Shown: piece by piece, positions 6,459 to 9,543 of the stretch | Numbering within the stretch: position 1 is the stretch's first letter | Layout: each line of letters starts with the position of its first letter | Assembly (NCBI GenBank): GCA_964403185.1 | Contig: CAYOFK010000124.1 | Location: 1-9,543 of the forward strand | DNA length: 9,543 nucleotides | DNA from: CAYOFK01 sp964403185 | GTDB taxonomy: Bacteria > Bacteroidota > Bacteroidia > Bacteroidales > VadinHA17 | Direction: 5' to 3' | Translations under genes and position numbers: made by a program | The notes under the pieces: model-generated | Databases searched by the model: none | Told to the model about the DNA's origin: nothing | Seen by the model: only the letters and a program-made list of their open reading frames with translations

Positions 6459-7977
6459 ATTTTTATTAACAGCGTCTTTATTCCTGTGTGCTCTAACAAA
6501 TAAGCCGTGCAGGGGCAGCCAGACACAAGAACCACCTGGCCAAAAGCCCCATTTGATCCTGATAATGACCGATCAGCATAGGGGCGACTGTATTGGATAT
6601 GAGACCAATGAGTACATTAAGACCCCAAACCTGGATGCGCTGGCGACAGAAGGGGTATTGTTTAAAAACGGGTATTCCTCTGTACCCAGTTGCACACCTG
6701 CGAGGGCCGGTTTGCTTACCGGGCAATCACCCTGGCACCACGGCATGTTGGGCTACGGAAGGGTAGCTGAATCCTATAAATATGAACTTCCCCGGATGGT
6801 CCGCAATGCCGGCTACTTTACCATGGGCATTGGAAAAATGCACTGGTATCCGCAACGAAACCGGCATGGCTTTCATGTAACCCTGCTGGATGAAAGTGGG
6901 CGGGCAGGATCTCCGGGTTTTGTAAGTGATTACAGGCAATGGTTTTACCAACAGGCACCCGGTTTAAACCCTGACTCCACGGGCATCGGATGGAATGAGC
7001 ACCGGGCCGGCGTGTACGCCCTTTCGGAAGAGCTTCATCCTACTGCCTGGACCGGGCAAACCGCTGTGGAGGTCATTGAAAATTACAAGGACCCGAGACC
7101 CTTATTGCTCAAAATATCTTTTGCCAGGCCTCATAGTCCCTACGATCCCCCCGGGAGATTCCTGGATATGTATGAAGGTGCGGAGATCCCGCAAGCTTTT
7201 ACCGGGGACTGGTGCAGGGAATTTAAAGATTATCCGGATACTAAAAGCGCGGCCTTTGGTTTTTTTGGAATGGAACATGCTGTGAATTCAAGGAGGCATT
7301 ATTATGCCAACATCACTTTTATCGATGAGCAAATAGGACATATCATTGCTGCTCTGAAGAAAAAAGAAATGTATGAGAACAGCCTGATCATCTTTACTTC
7401 AGATCACGGCGACATGTTGGGCGATCACCACCACTGGAGAAAAACATATGCCTACCAGGGCTCTGCCCACGTTCCATTCATTATGAAGTGGCCGCGGAAT
7501 TATAACTCCACGATAGAAAGGGGGAGCATTCTTGACCAGCCTGTTGAGTTGAGAGACATTCTACCCACATTCCTGGATGCCATCGGGCAGCCCGTTCCTG
7601 AAGATATGGATGGGGCCTCTCTTTTAACCCTGGTCAGTGAGAAAAAACCAACCTGGCGGGAGTACATTGATATGGAACACAATTCCACGTACCGGCGCGA
7701 AAATTACTGGGCCGCTTTAACAGACGGACATCAGAAATACATCTGGTTTTTTCTGACAGGCCGGGAACAACTATTTGATCTTGATCAGGATCCGGGCGAA
7801 CTACATGATCTGACCAGTGACCGGAACTTCCTGGAGGACCTGAAAAAGTGGCGTCAACGAATGGTGGATCATCTTTCTGAACGAGGTGAAGGATTTGTAA
7901 AAAGCGGACAACTGGTTATTCGCAAGGAACCTATGTTATACAGTCCCAATTATCCCGGAACCGGAAAAACAAAATAA
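6442..7977 (+). CDS. Secreted sulfatase, distinct subfamily from its neighbours
   Basis: A 511-residue sulfatase. It begins MMRRIKFLLTASLFLCALT, a signal sequence; Cys23 follows Pro and is not in a lipobox, so it is more likely a soluble periplasmic or secreted protein. ATG 6445 is an equally possible start. The catalytic domain shows TDQHRGD with Asp44-Gln45, maturation motif C84-T-P-A-R88, G-K132-M-H134 (Met replaces the usual Trp), PHSPYDPP with His231, SDHGDMLGDHHHW with Asp321-His322, and Lys334. The sequence from SDHGDMLGDHHHW through KTYAYQGSAHVPF and the tail GEGFVKSGQLV recall Bacteroides exo-acting galactose/GalNAc sulfatases (S1_16-like, from memory); treat this as a guess. It starts inside the end of the preceding sulfatase gene. 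It is the last plus-strand gene before a convergent minus-strand gene. Confidence 0.94.
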   Translation: MMRRIKFLLTASLFLCALTNKPCRGSQTQEPPGQKPHLILIMTDQHRGDCIGYETNEYIKTPNLDALATEGVLFKNGYSSVPSCTPARAGLLTGQSPWHHGMLGYGRVAESYKYELPRMVRNAGYFTMGIGKMHWYPQRNRHGFHVTLLDESGRAGSPGFVSDYRQWFYQQAPGLNPDSTGIGWNEHRAGVYALSEELHPTAWTGQTAVEVIENYKDPRPLLLKISFARPHSPYDPPGRFLDMYEGAEIPQAFTGDWCREFKDYPDTKSAAFGFFGMEHAVNSRRHYYANITFIDEQIGHIIAALKKKEMYENSLIIFTSDHGDMLGDHHHWRKTYAYQGSAHVPFIMKWPRNYNSTIERGSILDQPVELRDILPTFLDAIGQPVPEDMDGASLLTLVSEKKPTWREYIDMEHNSTYRRENYWAALTDGHQKYIWFFLTGREQLFDLDQDPGELHDLTSDRNFLEDLKKWRQRMVDHLSERGEGFVKSGQLVIRKEPMLYSPNYPGTGKTK

Positions 7978-8081
7978 TATAACAATCATGCATCTATTTT
8001 CAATTAAAAACAGGACATATGGTATTTAATGAAGAAACCTCAAAGGACAGCTTATTCAACTCGATGGTGATTTAACCCGGA
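7978..8081. other. Intergenic gap between convergent genes, no convincing gene
   Basis: This stretch separates the last sulfatase from the terminator of the minus-strand reductase. It holds only an 18-codon open frame (ATG 8019 to TAA 8073-8075), too short and without family resemblance to call a gene. No terminator for the plus-strand sulfatase genes is evident here: the hairpin at 8090-8118 lacks a T-run on the plus strand, although it could still act weakly in that direction. Confidence 0.5.
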
Positions 8082-8118
8082 TAAAAAAAACCTGCGAGAT
8101 TTTCAAAACCTCGCAGGT
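8082..8118 (-). terminator. Rho-independent terminator of the minus-strand reductase gene
   Basis: Reading the minus strand, the 9-bp perfect stem ACCTGCGAG (8118-8110) pairs with CTCGCAGGT (8098-8090) across an 11-base loop, GTTTTGAAAAT. A run of eight T follows at once (plus-strand A at 8083-8090). The hairpin starts 22 bases after the end of the reductase gene. It is directional: on the plus strand the stem is followed by CTGGCCC and not by T. Confidence 0.92.
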
Positions 8119-8140
8119 CTGGCCCAATAAATTTTCATTC

Positions 8141-9448
8141 TCAAGTAATATTTTCAAAGCTCAGGTGTTCATGGGCCATAGCCATGAGTCCTTTTGTATG
8201 CACACCGTAGGGACAGGCTTCTTCACAAGGCGCAGGACAATCCTGACAAATTTCGGCTCTGGTCCCGCTGACGGTTGCATATAATTTCATGGCCTCTTTC
8301 TCCTGTTGTTTGTTATGGAAATAATACTGGTACCGCATGATGGAATTAACAGGCAATTTTTGAGGACATGCCTTTTCACATGCATTGCATCCCACCCGGC
8401 AGTTCAGAAAACCAAAATGTTGTTTATAGTCATTAAGGATGGAGGCTTGTTCAGGCTCAAACCGGGTTCCCGATCGTGCAAGCCACGCATCAACCAAATC
8501 AAGATTCTTGAAGTCCAGACAGACAGTATGCGCTCTTGGATCACTAACGATGTAGGTTATCCCTGCAGCAATCAGGTCTTCTTCCGATTCATAACCATAC
8601 TTGCTGAAGTAATCCCTGCCTTTCTGAATGGCCGGTTCAAATTTATCCCTCCAGGCATCATACCCTGCCAGATCCTTGCCTTCATTTTCCAGCCTTGTTA
8701 CAACATTATCCAATAGTTGGTATAGCATTACCGGATTTGACTTAATAACAGCAATTCCGATATTTTTTTCTGCACAGGCATCCAGGATCTTTCCTGAAAC
8801 GTCCTGAGTGAGGTAATTGTGAGTCATCATGAATACATCGAATCTTCCGTCATCAATGGCAGTTGTCATCACTTTCTCAAGGGATTCTTCAGGGTTCTGT
8901 AACCAGGCGCTGCCATGACAGGAGATCCCGGTAGATTTGACCCTTCCTTCAGCTTTCAGTTGGTCCATGGCTGCATGCCAGTGTTCATCCTTTAATCTGT
9001 TTGAGTTCTCAACACTATGGATCATGCAACAATCAACATAATCCGTACCCAACCGTTCAAGGCTCTTATGCACCCGTTCCAGAACCTCCTCTTTGCTCTC
9101 AAAAAAAGTTTCTTTCAAAAGCTTGGTTGCAATAAAGATCTTTTTCCGGTCGAAATCTTTGATGACATTTCCGATAACCCTGTCGGTTTTTCCATTATAA
9201 TAGCCTTCACCGGTGTCAAGGTAGTTCACCCCTGCCTCAATGAGGGCTTTTAAAACGGCTTCATTCATAGGAGCTCCGGAACCGATATCCGAGACTTTGA
9301 ATCCGGTTCTCCCCAGGGTTTTGTATGTCTTTATTCTGGTCACATCCTCTGTGATGAGTGGAGTTGCAATGGATTTCCTGCCAAGAGCCTGGCTGCCGGC
9401 CAGGGCAAGGGCGGAAGTTTTCAGGAATTTTCGACGGTTTGATTTCAT
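8141..9448 (-). CDS. Twin-arginine aldo/keto reductase with C-terminal two-cluster ferredoxin-like domain
   Basis: A 435-residue probable oxidoreductase. The N-terminus MKSNRRKFLKTSALALAGSQALG is a twin-arginine signal (RRKFLK), suggesting folded export with cofactors bound. The aldo/keto reductase barrel spans about residues 40-320 with the catalytic tetrad Asp78, Tyr83 (DTGEGY), Lys109 (IATK) and His144 (CMIHS). Residues 350-361 (CX3CX2CX3CP) and 401-412 (CX2CX3CX3CP) carry eight cysteines suited to two [4Fe-4S] clusters. The family normally uses NADPH to interconvert carbonyls and alcohols; the clusters suggest electron exchange with another partner instead of, or besides, a nicotinamide. 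Substrate is unknown. It is transcribed towards the sulfatases and separately terminated, so it is not in their operon. The upstream 95 bases are AT-rich, with no clear TAnnTTTG promoter. A sugar-oxidation role beside a sulfatase cluster is inference. Confidence 0.93.
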   Translation of the reverse strand: MKSNRRKFLKTSALALAGSQALGRKSIATPLITEDVTRIKTYKTLGRTGFKVSDIGSGAPMNEAVLKALIEAGVNYLDTGEGYYNGKTDRVIGNVIKDFDRKKIFIATKLLKETFFESKEEVLERVHKSLERLGTDYVDCCMIHSVENSNRLKDEHWHAAMDQLKAEGRVKSTGISCHGSAWLQNPEESLEKVMTTAIDDGRFDVFMMTHNYLTQDVSGKILDACAEKNIGIAVIKSNPVMLYQLLDNVVTRLENEGKDLAGYDAWRDKFEPAIQKGRDYFSKYGYESEEDLIAAGITYIVSDPRAHTVCLDFKNLDLVDAWLARSGTRFEPEQASILNDYKQHFGFLNCRVGCNACEKACPQKLPVNSIMRYQYYFHNKQQEKEAMKLYATVSGTRAEICQDCPAPCEEACPYGVHTKGLMAMAHEHLSFENIT

Positions 9449-9543
9449 AATAAATAATTTCTGAGTTTTTCGAATTTCAATTTAGGGATTATTCAAAGAC
9501 GATCTGTAAAATCATATATTATATAGAAAGATTTCAATTAAGG

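Noticed and set aside
8019..8075. An 18-codon open frame after the last sulfatase gene
   Set aside because: It is too short, has no recognisable motif and no visible ribosome binding site; such a frame is expected by chance.
8306..8716. Plus-strand 136-codon open frame antisense to the reductase
   Set aside because: The minus-strand gene has a full set of aldo/keto reductase and ferredoxin motifs; the plus-strand frame has none and is a shadow.
9449..9543. TATAAT-like AT-rich stretch upstream of the reductase as a promoter
   Set aside because: On the minus strand a TTGAAA lies too close to TATAAT for a sigma-70 pair, and no Bacteroidota TAnnTTTG element with an upstream TTG is present; the best partial match is CGTCTTTG. 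Evidence is too weak to annotate.

Overview
The window looks like an accessory carbohydrate region of a Bacteroidota chromosome, perhaps a Marinilabiliales/Prolixibacteraceae-type marine or gut anaerobe. This placement is inferred from four secreted or lipoprotein sulfatases in a row, discoidin-like lectin tails of a kind common in Bacteroidota glycan enzymes, a twin-arginine aldo/keto reductase with a ferredoxin tail, no clear Shine-Dalgarno sites, and small palindromic intergenic repeats. No taxonomic marker gene is present.

Layout. 1-414 is the C-terminal end of an O-antigen ligase/polymerase-like membrane protein. It overlaps by ATGA the first sulfatase (411-2339, C-terminal discoidin-like domain). 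A short cassette follows: a palindromic repeat (2374-2398), a small AT-rich GIY-YIG nuclease gene (2443-2727), and two related palindromes in the opposite orientation (2769-2802 and 2823-2890). Then come a second lectin-tailed sulfatase (2919-4952) and an inverted pair of the same 25-bp palindrome (4987-5011 and 5042-5066). Two further sulfatases overlap by 17 bases (5103-6458 and 6442-7977). Convergent to them, on the minus strand, is the aldo/keto reductase (8141-9448), with its own intrinsic terminator at 8082-8118.

Function. All four sulfatases keep the C-x-P-x-R formylglycine signature and the visible metal-binding and active-site residues, and they differ enough to suggest different substrates. 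Together they probably strip sulfate esters from a multiply sulfated glycan in the periplasm or at the cell surface. Neither a sulfatase-maturating enzyme nor a SusC/SusD pair lies in the window, and no glycoside hydrolase is seen. The link to an O-antigen ligase gene raises the alternative that the substrate is a self-made polysaccharide.

The most interesting signal is the repeat system. Three exact copies of a 25-bp palindrome and two variants are arranged as outward-facing pairs, one pair enclosing a GIY-YIG nuclease gene and one pair nearly empty. This resembles the arrangement of REP/REPIN elements with their RAYT transposases, but with a GIY-YIG protein in the RAYT position. The first palindrome of each pair also lies exactly 34 bases after the stop codon of a lectin-tailed sulfatase, inside a gap-free 128-base block shared by the two loci.
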